A DNA stretch of 7,220 nucleotides. It comes from an uncultured Lachnospiraceae bacterium (GTDB taxonomy: Bacteria > Bacillota > Clostridia > Lachnospirales > Lachnospiraceae). The notes under the pieces are model-generated. The model was given only the letters and a program-made list of their open reading frames with translations. It was not told the DNA's origin and searched no databases. Shown one piece after another: positions 1-6,644 of the stretch; position 1 is the first letter of the stretch; each line of letters starts with the position of its first letter. Position numbers and translations under genes: made by a program. The stretch is taken from NCBI GenBank assembly GCA_937916415.1, contig CALGGH010000198.1:1-7220 (forward strand), in the 5' to 3' direction.

Positions 1-330
1 GGTTCTCGCCCCAGTTGCTCCAGCCGTCGCCGTCAACATCAAGGTGAGCGTCATAAACATAGGCGTTGGCTTCGTTCGGATTGTAGTAGGTTTCCCACCA
101 GGTCTCCATGAAGTCGTGGTCGCCGACCATCTCGCCATAGTAGGAGTTGGCGGTGATGCGCGAATCGGTGATGACGCTGCTATCGGGCTTGAGGAAGTAG
201 TCCACGACCGCCGCCGCATTGCCGCTTGCATCGGGCGAATGCGCCTTAGTCGGGTCGAGGAAGTGCATTCCCTTGTTCGCCGGCGTGAGATTCATCAGCG
301 AGTTTGGCTGCTTCGTCGCAACCGTATAGT
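1..330 (-). other. Second unrelated in-frame segment: secreted-type protein fragment with an EF-hand-like calcium loop
   Basis: Residues about 381-490 of the open frame read as a soluble, aromatic-rich sequence (TVATKQPNSLMNLTPANKG at the start, METWWETYYNPNEANAY in the middle). It ends in DVDGDGWSNWGE at bases 5-40, a 12-residue loop with Asp at positions 1, 3 and 5, Gly at 6, Asn at 9 and Glu at 12. This is the pattern of dockerin, thrombospondin-3-like or EF-hand calcium loops. Such DGDGWSNW motifs are frequent in large surface proteins of Verrucomicrobiota, Kiritimatiellae and Planctomycetota; the attribution is from memory. Alanine is mostly GCG here, against GCC in the adjoining segment, which suggests a second change of source near 325-350. 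The fragment continues beyond the window. Confidence 0.45.
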
Positions 331-1471
331 CGCCGAAGCTGATGAGGTACTCCTGGAACTGCACGGAGCTGCTGTTCTGGGGAAAGGCGGAGATGGCGGT
401 AAGCCCGTCATACCCTTCCTCGGCCCCCCGGTCCAGAAGCCCCGCCCGGCTGTACGGCCGGGAGCGAATCTCGGACATTTCCAGGCTCTCCAGGTTCATG
501 CTCTGGTCCAGGCAGGCGTCCACGGCAAAGCCGCCGATGCCGGTCCACCAGGCGTTGGTCTGCTCCAGCTGTCCCAGGGTCTTGTCGATCTGGTCCGTCT
601 CATACCGGGCGTTCACCCAGTCCCGCAGGGCCACCAGGGCCTTTGCGTGCAGCTCGGCGCCGCCCAGAGCGTTTTTCAGCAGCACCATGGCCTGGAGCTT
701 TGAGAGCACCGTGGTCTCGGACTGGGTTACCCTGCGGACCAGGCGCGCATTTACTCCGCCAGCACCTCCTTCTATGTCGGACTTGATATCCTCAAGTTCG
801 GAAGATGTGGCGGATATGGATAATTCACATATATCATACGTCGTGGATTCACCGGTGAGATCCTCCAGATCCTCCGGCGACATATACACGTAATCCTCTT
901 CCTTTCCGCCGGTGTCAAGAACTCCCGTCACCGTAAAATCCATATAGTTGTCCAGTACCGCCTCATCACCTTCGCCCGTGGGGTCCTCCGTATCCGGAGC
1001 ATAGGTACAGGTCAGTTTTCTGCCGGGTTTCAGGTTATACGTGGAAGCTACCGACTTGCCTATCATGATCTCCCCTGATGCAGCTGGCCACTCTCCATCC
1101 ACGCTCCAGAAGGGGCTGGTGCTTTTGGCTCCATCCATATTTACTCCGGCCGCCATGACAGGCCTGTCATTTATCCTGACGGTCTCATACCGGTACATGG
1201 CCGCTCCCACCAGACTATCCGCAGGTATATGCGTCAGGGCGGACTCTGCCTCATCCATGGTCATGGCGTCGCCCGCAGACGTAAGTATCATATTTGCTCC
1301 GTAGCTTCGAAACTGCGCTCCCATCTGTCTGGGCACGTCGATATATATGGTCACAAGTCCCGACAGTATGGTGGCTCCTATGGTTATGGCCAGCAGGGCT
1401 ATGACCATGCGGGATCTTCTCCTGAGGAGGGAAGCCATTATCATGCGCAGGTACATTTGTCTCTTTTTCAT
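1..1471 (-). CDS. Second FtsX/MacB-like ABC permease, truncated and fused in frame to foreign sequence; runs off left edge
   Basis: The start ATG at 1471-1469 lies 4 nt after the stop of the preceding permease and 7 nt after a GGGAGG Shine-Dalgarno sequence. The frame stays open for 490 codons to the window edge. Residues 1-265 are a typical MacB-like permease N-half: a basic start (MKKRQMYLRM), a membrane segment at about 22-44, then an extracytoplasmic domain with GANMILT and an FTVTGVLDTGG motif, ending SETTVLSKLQAMVLL. In family members this last motif opens the second membrane helix and leads to the cytoplasmic EIGLxKAxGA loop and two more helices. None of that follows. From residue 266 the protein is soluble, of another composition, and unlike any permease. 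By position it matches Cj1662 of the C. jejuni p19 locus and would pair with the permease upstream. As it stands the product could not form a working permease. The start and N-half are secure; the fused whole is probably not a real gene product. Confidence 0.8.
   Translation of the reverse strand, partial: MKKRQMYLRMIMASLLRRRSRMVIALLAITIGATILSGLVTIYIDVPRQMGAQFRSYGANMILTSAGDAMTMDEAESALTHIPADSLVGAAMYRYETVRINDRPVMAAGVNMDGAKSTSPFWSVDGEWPAASGEIMIGKSVASTYNLKPGRKLTCTYAPDTEDPTGEGDEAVLDNYMDFTVTGVLDTGGKEEDYVYMSPEDLEDLTGESTTYDICELSISATSSELEDIKSDIEGGAGGVNARLVRRVTQSETTVLSKLQAMVLLKNALGGAELHAKALVALRDWVNARYETDQIDKTLGQLEQTNAWWTGIGGFAVDACLDQSMNLESLEMSEIRSRPYSRAGLLDRGAEEGYDGLTAISAFPQNSSSVQFQEYLISFGDYTVATKQPNSLMNLTPANKGMHFLDPTKAHSPDASGNAAAVVDYFLKPDSSVITDSRITANSYYGEMVGDHDFMETWWETYYNPNEANAYVYDAHLDVDGDGWSNWGEN
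346..676 (-). other. Unrelated in-frame coding segment, unrecognised (GC-rich insert or chimera)
   Basis: In the frame continuing from the permease this stretch encodes residues about 266-376, starting KNALGGAELHAKALVALRDW and ending near SVQFQEYLISF. It looks like real coding sequence: alanine is almost always GCC, arginine CGG/CGC, glutamine CAG, with strong G/C at third positions. The operon genes instead use many ATA, AGG and mixed third bases. The N-part looks helical and contains an NAWWTGIGGFAVDACLDQSMNLESLE stretch rich in Trp and acidic residues; no membrane helix or family motif is seen. I do not recognise the family. Its style fits a GC-rich Clostridia (Oscillospiraceae-like) or phage gene, which is a guess. 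It begins abruptly at the lost permease helix. Confidence 0.5.
677..1471 (-). pseudogene. Authentic portion of the second ABC permease (N-terminal membrane helix and periplasmic-type domain only)
   Basis: This marks the part of the open frame that belongs to the iron operon. It covers residues 1-265: helix 1 and the MacB-PCD-like extracytoplasmic domain. Codon use matches the upstream operon genes, with frequent ATA for Ile and AGG/AGA for Arg. Relatives are roughly 400 residues long with three C-terminal helices, so about a third of the protein is missing. It is labelled broken because the expected C-terminal FtsX domain is absent, though the cause may be assembly and not mutation. The breakpoint lies within 677-697, where the sequence reads as LQAMVLL in the permease frame. 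Confidence 0.6.
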
Positions 1472-1475
1472 AAGC

Positions 1476-2765
1476 TTACCTCCCGTGTAAGACTTCCGTG
1501 GGCTTAAGTCCCAGAAGCATCCTGATGGCCGGAATGCATCCGATCAGCGTCACCGCCACCACCAGCACCGTAACAAGCGGTATGACCACGGGCCTTATGG
1601 ATATGGATGAATCAAAAACGCTCCGTCCTATGATCTGCGCGAATCCGATCCCCGCAAAAAAGCCGACGGTTCCGCCTATGACAGCCGTGCACATGATCTC
1701 CGTAAGTACCAGTCCGTTAATGGCTGCATTCTGCGCTCCTATGGCCTTCATGAGTCCTATCTCCTGGGATCTTTCCATGACTGAGGCCGTTACCAGATTG
1801 CATATGCCCAGGGCCGCTCCCACCATGGACAATATCGTGATAAGTATCATGAGCAGCTGGGTTTTTTCCAATATCTGTCCCTCTGAATCAGCCACCTGTC
1901 TCACCGCCGATGCTACGGAATCCGTGATGACCTCCTCTATCTGGTAACACACGGAGCTTACGTATGCCGTGCAATACCAGGTCTCATACTGCGATACAGA
2001 CAGGGATGCAGGATCCCTGGCAGCCTGTTCGGCCAGTTCATTGTCGGGCGTGGTAAGGGCCGATACCTCTATGCTGTCTATCTTGCCCTCAAGGCCTCCA
2101 AGTAACTGTGCGCAGTCCAGGGTGGTATATATCTGATCATCCTCGTCTCCTCCGCCGTCAAATATTCCCTTCACCGTCAGTTCGACGTCTCCGGCAGAAC
2201 CCCTGAGGTGCAGCTTGTCACCCGCACGCATGTCCAGGCTTTGAGCCAGAGTACTCCCGACCATGGCTGCATGATCTCCTCCGGGCTGCTGCTCGTCTAT
2301 CCATTCTCCCTCGATAACATCCCACCAGCTTCGCAGACTCATCAGTCCCGCGTCCAGTTCCTCGCCGGTAGGCAGTTCCATGTGATGGTTAAACCAGGTC
2401 CCGGTGACGTCCACTGTCCGTCCGTCATCCAGATATGCTTCAGAACTAACGAAGGGCGTATAATCCACAATGTTAAAAGCCCAGAATATGGTCTTGATCT
2501 TGCCTAACTCATCCTCCTTAAGATAAGCTCCCGTATCAGTCGAATCTCCCACGTCATACAATTCGCTTATCACGGAAGTTTCCTTTGGTACCACCTTAAT
2601 ATTGGCTCCGTACGCCTTCAGTTCCTGATTGATCTTGTCTCCCACGTCCAGCATGACCGAGAGCATGGCCGTAGCCAGCGATGCTCCGAGTGCGATGGTA
2701 AATGCGATCATCGCCATCTTTTTCCACTGCCTGACAAAGGCCTTAGCTATCATTCTTGCAAACAT
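1476..2765 (-). CDS. MacB/FtsX-like ABC transporter permease (Cj1661 type)
   Basis: This 429-residue membrane protein is a complete FtsX-type permease. It has one N-terminal helix (about 17-39), a large extracytoplasmic MacB-PCD-like domain (about 40-300), then three helices at about 304-328, 351-379 and 392-416. The cytoplasmic loop EIGLMKAIGA at 335-344 is the family's coupling motif for contact with the ATPase, and the end PTEVLHGR is typical. The start overlaps the stop of the upstream DUF2318 gene by one base (TAATG), which suggests translational coupling; the ribosome site is modest (GAGAG, 8-nt spacer). It corresponds by order to Cj1661 in the C. jejuni p19 iron system. Family members work as dimers with a partner permease and a cytoplasmic ATPase, driving extracytoplasmic work more often than classical import. 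The substrate here is unknown. The extracytoplasmic domain has three Cys (CTAYVSSVC region and one near DCAQLL), which might form a disulfide. Confidence 0.88.
   Translation of the reverse strand: MFARMIAKAFVRQWKKMAMIAFTIALGASLATAMLSVMLDVGDKINQELKAYGANIKVVPKETSVISELYDVGDSTDTGAYLKEDELGKIKTIFWAFNIVDYTPFVSSEAYLDDGRTVDVTGTWFNHHMELPTGEELDAGLMSLRSWWDVIEGEWIDEQQPGGDHAAMVGSTLAQSLDMRAGDKLHLRGSAGDVELTVKGIFDGGGDEDDQIYTTLDCAQLLGGLEGKIDSIEVSALTTPDNELAEQAARDPASLSVSQYETWYCTAYVSSVCYQIEEVITDSVASAVRQVADSEGQILEKTQLLMILITILSMVGAALGICNLVTASVMERSQEIGLMKAIGAQNAAINGLVLTEIMCTAVIGGTVGFFAGIGFAQIIGRSVFDSSISIRPVVIPLVTVLVVAVTLIGCIPAIRMLLGLKPTEVLHGR
1479..1484 (-). promoter_or_regulatory. Shine-Dalgarno of the second permease
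   Basis: The minus strand reads GGGAGG followed by a 7-nt spacer and ATG at 1471. The site lies inside the last codons of the preceding permease gene. It fixes the start of the second permease, which is otherwise easy to miss because its frame runs off the window. Confidence 0.75.
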
Positions 2766-4009
2766 TATTTAAACTCTCTTTCGTATTCCAGCAGTCCCGA
2801 TATGGGCACTCTGATCTGTCCGCCTGATATCTCATAGGGTATGACTATGGGATTGCAGCCGCCCTTGAAGCCTATGGTGGAAATGTTCATCACCACGTCA
2901 CACAGGTTGCATACCACCTGCCCATCCTTTTCGTAATATCCGGTCTCTCCGCATACGTCGCAGGCATCCAGGCCCACTCCATAGGAGTTTCCGGATTTCT
3001 GAATGACTATAAAACGTATCTGCACCCCGTCTGCGGTTTCGTAGGCGAACCGGTGCAGATGGCCGTCGTTTACCAGGTCAAAGCCAACATATATATTCTC
3101 ATCATCCACGGCTGATGCATCCTCAATGGGAGACAGGGTCACGTCAGTAGCATTCATTGCCTCTGCCACAGTGAGATTGCATACCCCCAGAACGGACGCC
3201 ATCACCATTGCGGACGCCCATCTTCTGATGTTTCTCCATTTGGCCCGGATCTTACGATGCTCGGCAGGATTGGAGTAGGGTTCATTCTGCCTGAAGCTGC
3301 GCACCCACAGCATCACCGCAGATGCGCATACCGCCGCGAGTGCCAGGAATATAAAGTAATCGCTGTGGTTTTTGACGAATACGGTGTAGGTAAACATCGT
3401 ATGATTGGACTTGATCAATTTCTTTTGAAAAAGAACGGAATAAAGTCCCGAAACCCTGAGCAGCGCATTTATCATAAGTTCTGCTCCGATCAGAATCAGG
3501 CGTCCGTTCGGATTCAGCCTCGCGGCACTTTTGCTGACTGCAAAAAAAAGCACCACCATCAGGATCAGTCCGAAAATCATGCCTATCATGCTCATCAGAA
3601 AATCAGTAGATATGACGGTCCTCTCCGACAGGTATACGTGATAAGGGTATCCTAAAACCTCAGGCCAGGAATATGCAGTCACCATCGCTGCCTGGATTCC
3701 CAAGCACGTGACCCCTGCCGGCTTGGCTATTCTTTTGACCGCCGGTATGACGGATATGAGCCATATCAGAAAAGAGGCCAGCGTGATGGAATATATCCAG
3801 CCGTTTAATATGGCTGAATCAACCTTACTCGTGGCATTTCTTAAATACGCCGTGGCGATGGCCATGATCACCCCCGCCAGCTGTAATATCAGGATGATCC
3901 TCTTATGATACACACTGTCCAGATCGTATCTGACGTAGGCATTGATGAGTCCCAGGATCACGGTTGACACAAGCAGAGCCCTGGATGTCAATATAAGATA
4001 AGTAAGCAT
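2765..4009 (-). CDS. Membrane Fe-S-type protein with C-terminal DUF2318 domain (Cj1660-like, FtrD-like)
   Basis: This 414-residue protein has about seven hydrophobic segments in its N-terminal half (roughly 3-25, 37-57, 67-90, 97-115, 137-158, 170-192, 217-237). After a basic stretch (HRKIRAKWRNIRRW) comes another hydrophobic segment at about 264-285, then an exported-type domain. The C-terminal domain holds HLHRF (His317, His319) and the DUF2318 signature DACDVCGETGYY...VVCNLCDVVMN...TIGFKGGCNP, with Cys350, 353, 367, 370 and 385. Two CxxC pairs and a fifth Cys are the reason the family is called Fe-S-containing. The Fe-S cluster is a family inference. Its proposed role is electron transfer or metal handling next to FTR1 and P19, for example redox change of iron before transport. 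The start has GGAG with a 6-nt spacer. It follows a hairpin and shares a one-base overlap with the permease downstream. Confidence 0.9.
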   Translation of the reverse strand: MLTYLILTSRALLVSTVILGLINAYVRYDLDSVYHKRIILILQLAGVIMAIATAYLRNATSKVDSAILNGWIYSITLASFLIWLISVIPAVKRIAKPAGVTCLGIQAAMVTAYSWPEVLGYPYHVYLSERTVISTDFLMSMIGMIFGLILMVVLFFAVSKSAARLNPNGRLILIGAELMINALLRVSGLYSVLFQKKLIKSNHTMFTYTVFVKNHSDYFIFLALAAVCASAVMLWVRSFRQNEPYSNPAEHRKIRAKWRNIRRWASAMVMASVLGVCNLTVAEAMNATDVTLSPIEDASAVDDENIYVGFDLVNDGHLHRFAYETADGVQIRFIVIQKSGNSYGVGLDACDVCGETGYYEKDGQVVCNLCDVVMNISTIGFKGGCNPIVIPYEISGGQIRVPISGLLEYEREFK

Positions 4010-4039
4010 TGTTTTCTCCGGTTAAATAAAACGCACAAA

Positions 4040-4068
4040 TGCGATGCGCCGTTTTATGGCGCATCGCA
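4040..4068 (-). terminator. Strong intercistronic hairpin between lipoprotein and DUF2318 genes (leaky terminator or mRNA stabiliser)
   Basis: The arms gcgatgcgcc (4041-4050) and ggcgcatcgc (4058-4067) pair perfectly around a 7-nt loop, and 4040/4068 add an A-T pair, giving an 11-bp GC-rich stem. Read on the minus strand, it is followed by ATTTGTGCGTTTTATTT, T-rich but interrupted, so termination would be partial. A run of seven T precedes the stem. A second inverted repeat (aaaaaaaga at 4068-4076, tcttttttt at 4098-4106) lies between it and the lipoprotein stop and could compete with it. Placed just after the lipoprotein gene, the hairpin would leave more lipoprotein message than downstream message, as expected for an abundant binding protein. 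The structure is certain; the function is inferred. Confidence 0.5.
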
Positions 4069-4104
4069 AAAAAAGATTGATCATTAAAGGGGGCAAGTCT
4101 TTTT

Positions 4105-4791
4105 TTATTCGAGACCTGCGAATTCCCATCCCTCATACGTGTATGAAAGATTGCCGTTAGCAAAATGATCCTTGAGCGATCCTCCGGGGCCGGTCTCTGA
4201 ATCCGAGTGGATCAGGTATCCGTTCTCGCCGGGGCTGTGGATCGTGATGGTCAGGTTGTATGTGCCGGGATCCAGCTTGATGTTGTTGCCGTAGTGAGGT
4301 CCGTCTGATGCGGCCATCTCCATGAAAGTGCCGGATACAACCTCAGCTCCGCTCTGATCTTCAATGAGATAATCAACCGTCAGATAGGGAATCCAGTCGC
4401 CCACGCCATATCCAAGATCGTTCTCAAGGGCAGAGATGTCAGCCTCGATATGGATGTCGGCATCATCCGCACTGTAGGACGTGGTCTCGTTCTCCATGGG
4501 AACGGCCTGGAACCAGACTGCGGAAAGATTCAGGAAATCAAGTTCCTCGTCGCTGAAGATCTCGTTTTCCACGAAACCTGCGTCACCCGCAGCGGCCTCT
4601 TCCTGCACGTCAGCTACCACCGTTTCAGCAGTCTCTGCTGCAGTGTCTGCTGCGGCATCAGCAACAGTCTCTGTTGCAGTGTCTGCTGCGGCATCAGCGG
4701 CAGTCTCGGACGTGGAACTGCTTCCGCAGCCCGTCAGTGACATGGCACCAAGAGCGCCGACAAGAAGCATTGCCAGTGTTTTTTTCTTCAT
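4105..4791 (-). CDS. P19/Tp34-family iron-binding lipoprotein
   Basis: This 228-residue protein captures metal outside the membrane and is thought to pass iron to the FTR1 permease. A signal peptide with lipobox LTGC (Cys22) anchors it as a lipoprotein. Residues 23-70 form an Ala/Thr/Asp/Glu-rich linker containing a tandem repeat. Residues about 85-226 form the P19/Tp34 beta-sandwich domain. The metal ligands of C. jejuni P19 are all present by alignment from memory: His114 and Glu116 (DIHIEADI), Met159, Asp163 and His166 (MEMAASDGPHYGNNI), and His195 (GYLIHSDSETG). In the family these make a copper site and a neighbouring iron site. The start is set by GGGAGG with a 7-nt spacer. It lies 98 nt after the FTR1 gene and is followed by a strong hairpin, so its message level may differ from its neighbours. 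Equivalent FTR1/P19 pairs include Cj1658/P19 and FetM/FetP of E. coli. A gene symbol is withheld because naming varies. Confidence 0.93.
   Translation of the reverse strand: MKKKTLAMLLVGALGAMSLTGCGSSSTSETAADAAADTATETVADAAADTAAETAETVVADVQEEAAAGDAGFVENEIFSDEELDFLNLSAVWFQAVPMENETTSYSADDADIHIEADISALENDLGYGVGDWIPYLTVDYLIEDQSGAEVVSGTFMEMAASDGPHYGNNIKLDPGTYNLTITIHSPGENGYLIHSDSETGPGGSLKDHFANGNLSYTYEGWEFAGLE
4629..4707 (-). repeat. 36-bp in-frame tandem repeat in the lipoprotein linker
   Basis: Two copies of a 36-bp unit lie at 4629-4664 and 4665-4700, with the first bases of a third copy at 4701-4707. The copies differ at only about three positions, and the 23-base core gcagtgtctgctgcggcatc(agc) is identical. 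Each unit encodes 12 residues of the type T-(V/A)-A-D-A-A-A-D-T-A-x-E. The number of copies could change by replication slippage without shifting the frame, which would alter the length of the tether between the membrane anchor and the metal-binding domain. Confidence 0.85.
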
Positions 4792-4889
4792 GTTAAATCC
4801 TCCCTTGTATGAATTAAATAAATAAAAGTATTTATATGATCGGCAAACGCCGCGTCATATCATATTGTCCTGCATCCCGTCCGTATCGA
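4792..4889 (-). promoter_or_regulatory. 98-nt spacer between FTR1 and lipoprotein genes with a weak stem-loop and the lipoprotein ribosome site
   Basis: This is the longest gap but one in the operon. On the minus strand CGGC-GTTT-GCCG (4852-4841), flanked by ATGA and TCAT, can form a short interrupted stem-loop at 4858-4836. It is followed by an AT-rich run (4835-4810) and the Shine-Dalgarno GGGAGG at 4804-4799. The stem-loop could be a weak attenuator, and the AT-rich run could hold an internal promoter, but I see no convincing -35/-10 pair. It may simply mark an RNA-processing site. Confidence 0.3.
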
Positions 4890-6644
4890 TCAGGATGATG
4901 ACCCGCTCTCCATTTCATCTTTCAGTTTTTTATTCTTCCTGAGCCAGTAGACGAACGTAAACACGGTGATCGCCGTGAGTATCAGCTGAGGTACCACGGT
5001 CTGTACCGTAGGATATATGCCCAATACCTCCAGAACCGAATTCGACGGTATCCATGCCACCCAGGGCGGAGAGGTCATTGATATCACGTCGCCTTCTATG
5101 AGTTCCTTGATGCCGCCTCCAAGGAAGGATATGGACATGACCGCCATCAATATGCTGGTGGCCAGGAAGAACGGTTTAAGCGGCAGTCTGACTGACAGGA
5201 GTTTAATGGCCAGATAGACAAATACCAGACACACGGCGCCGGCCACGAAGCCCAGCCATACCATATGCTGATCATCCCCCGTAAGCAACGGCTGATAGAA
5301 AAGAACAACCTCCGCGCCCTCGCGATAGACCGCCAGAAACGCCGTAAACGCCAGGGCTTTTGAACTGCCCTTGTCAGCGGCCTCGCCTACCTTGCCTTTG
5401 ATATATGCATCCCAGGCTTCGGATTCGGATTTAGACACCATCCAGTTGCTCACGTAGAAAAGTACCACTACGGCGATAAGTGCCGTCACCCCCTCTATGA
5501 CTTCCTGTGAAGCGCTGTTGGCCAGTTTCAGGAGATTAAGCAGCCATGCCGACACGAAGCTCAGTACTATGCCCAGTATTGAACCTACATACACGGGGCG
5601 GAGCTGTTTTTTGCGTTCCTCTTCCGACTTATCCGTAGTCTTTGACAGATACGCTATAATCGCTCCGACCACGAGAATGGCCTCGAAGCCCTCCCTGAGT
5701 ATGATGGTGAAGCAGGCGATGAATTTAGCCACGCCGGCGGATCTGGTCGAGGATTCGTTACCGTTTTCATCCACGCCGTCCAGTTTGTTGGCATCCGTAC
5801 GGATCATGGTTCTGAGGATGTCTACCTGCTTTACGAATTCTTCTTCGGTGCCGTCCTTTGCGGCCGACTTGCAGGCCGAGAACTGAAGCTCCACTTCGGA
5901 CTTGCGGGCTCCCGAAATGTATCCCATGGTATTTCTTTCAAATCCCGTGGTCTCATAGAAGCCGTAATATCCGTCATTAACGCAGTCATAAGCACCGCTC
6001 CTGTCTCCCGACGCAAAATGCGCCTTGGCGGACCTGAATACCTCCGCCATGGCGTCCGCCACGTCATTCCAGGTCCATCCCGCAGTCAGTCCCGACACCT
6101 CTGAGTATTCCTCCCAGGTGGCATAATATTTGTCGTTATATAACTTAGTCGCCCCCGTATCGGTCTCGTCCGCTATCTCAATCTCGATCTCAACGCCATC
6201 AAGCTTGTTGGCGGATAGCCGCAGGTCAGCCATAAGTACGTCCTTGGCCGTGATAAAATCATCGGCCGTACCGCCGTTTCTGATCACGGAATTGCAGGCG
6301 GTAAAATCAGCCTCCGCTGTCTTTTTGCTGGCCGAGGGGAGTTTCTTCTGCATGGTGATCTTGAAGCCCGACGCTCCCCAGTAATTATTCTTGGCATCCG
6401 ATACACGTTCGAGAGCCGTCTCGGAATCTCCCTTTGAATAGGCGTCGGATGCGGCGTTCATCACCGTTTCCATACCGTCGACCACGTCATTGTAAGTAAA
6501 TGAATCCGTCAAGCCGTTCGCGGCCGCATACTCACCCCACGTTCCGTAAGTATCAGATGCATATGCATTCAGGGTCAGACCGATGATCAGAAACAATATG
6601 ATAAAAGGATTCAGCGCCAGTGTAATTGTTTTTATGCTCTTCAT
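4890..6644 (-). CDS. FTR1-family iron permease with duplicated N-terminal extracytoplasmic domain
   Basis: This 584-residue protein is the membrane iron channel of the system. A signal-like helix (about 9-29, ending AYA) exports the N-terminal region. Two homologous domains follow: about 33-150 and 173-290, both running from a (G/A)TW(G/E)EY start through a GLT..(F/W)T(Y/W)NDV motif to ANKLDGV. The second keeps the usual family motif YYGFYETTGFE and ARKSEVELQFSACK; the first has diverged. Residues about 305-573 form the seven-helix FTR1 domain with both REGxE iron-binding motifs, REGFE at 317-321 and REGAE at 441-445, as expected for an active transporter. The C-terminus is basic then Ser-rich. 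The start overlaps the preceding stop by 4 nt (ATGA), with GGAG 7 nt upstream. Relatives are Cj1658 and FetM, which work with P19-type proteins; the gene order here places it with this branch rather than with EfeUOB, since no EfeO or EfeB gene is adjacent. Confidence 0.95.
   Translation of the reverse strand: MKSIKTITLALNPFIILFLIIGLTLNAYASDTYGTWGEYAAANGLTDSFTYNDVVDGMETVMNAASDAYSKGDSETALERVSDAKNNYWGASGFKITMQKKLPSASKKTAEADFTACNSVIRNGGTADDFITAKDVLMADLRLSANKLDGVEIEIEIADETDTGATKLYNDKYYATWEEYSEVSGLTAGWTWNDVADAMAEVFRSAKAHFASGDRSGAYDCVNDGYYGFYETTGFERNTMGYISGARKSEVELQFSACKSAAKDGTEEEFVKQVDILRTMIRTDANKLDGVDENGNESSTRSAGVAKFIACFTIILREGFEAILVVGAIIAYLSKTTDKSEEERKKQLRPVYVGSILGIVLSFVSAWLLNLLKLANSASQEVIEGVTALIAVVVLFYVSNWMVSKSESEAWDAYIKGKVGEAADKGSSKALAFTAFLAVYREGAEVVLFYQPLLTGDDQHMVWLGFVAGAVCLVFVYLAIKLLSVRLPLKPFFLATSILMAVMSISFLGGGIKELIEGDVISMTSPPWVAWIPSNSVLEVLGIYPTVQTVVPQLILTAITVFTFVYWLRKNKKLKDEMESGSSS

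Noticed and set aside
44..893. Overlapping plus-strand open frames of 219 and 183 residues
   Set aside because: Antisense shadows of GC-rich minus-strand coding sequence: repetitive Val/Gly/His or Ser/Arg composition, no ribosome site, no family motif.
1..1471. Novel multidomain protein combining a permease half, a helical domain and a calcium loop
   Set aside because: Two changes in codon preference and loss of an essential membrane domain make assembly chimerism more likely than a new architecture; kept as a finding to test, not as a system.
3903..4163. Minus-strand 86-residue frame spanning the hairpin
   Set aside because: It overlaps the ends of two well-supported genes in another frame, crosses the intercistronic hairpin and has no recognisable domain.
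4629..4707. 36-bp repeat considered as a CRISPR fragment
   Set aside because: The copies are directly adjacent without spacers, and the repeat is an in-frame part of a lipoprotein linker.
4481..4825. Plus-strand frame rich in Ser/Ala/Val opposite the lipoprotein
   Set aside because: Its repeats are the antisense reading of the 36-bp linker repeat; the minus-strand frame has signal peptide, lipobox and conserved metal ligands.
5831..6067. Minus-strand 78-residue frame inside FTR1
   Set aside because: Out-of-frame shadow of the FTR1 extracytoplasmic domain, Arg/Pro-rich with no ribosome site.
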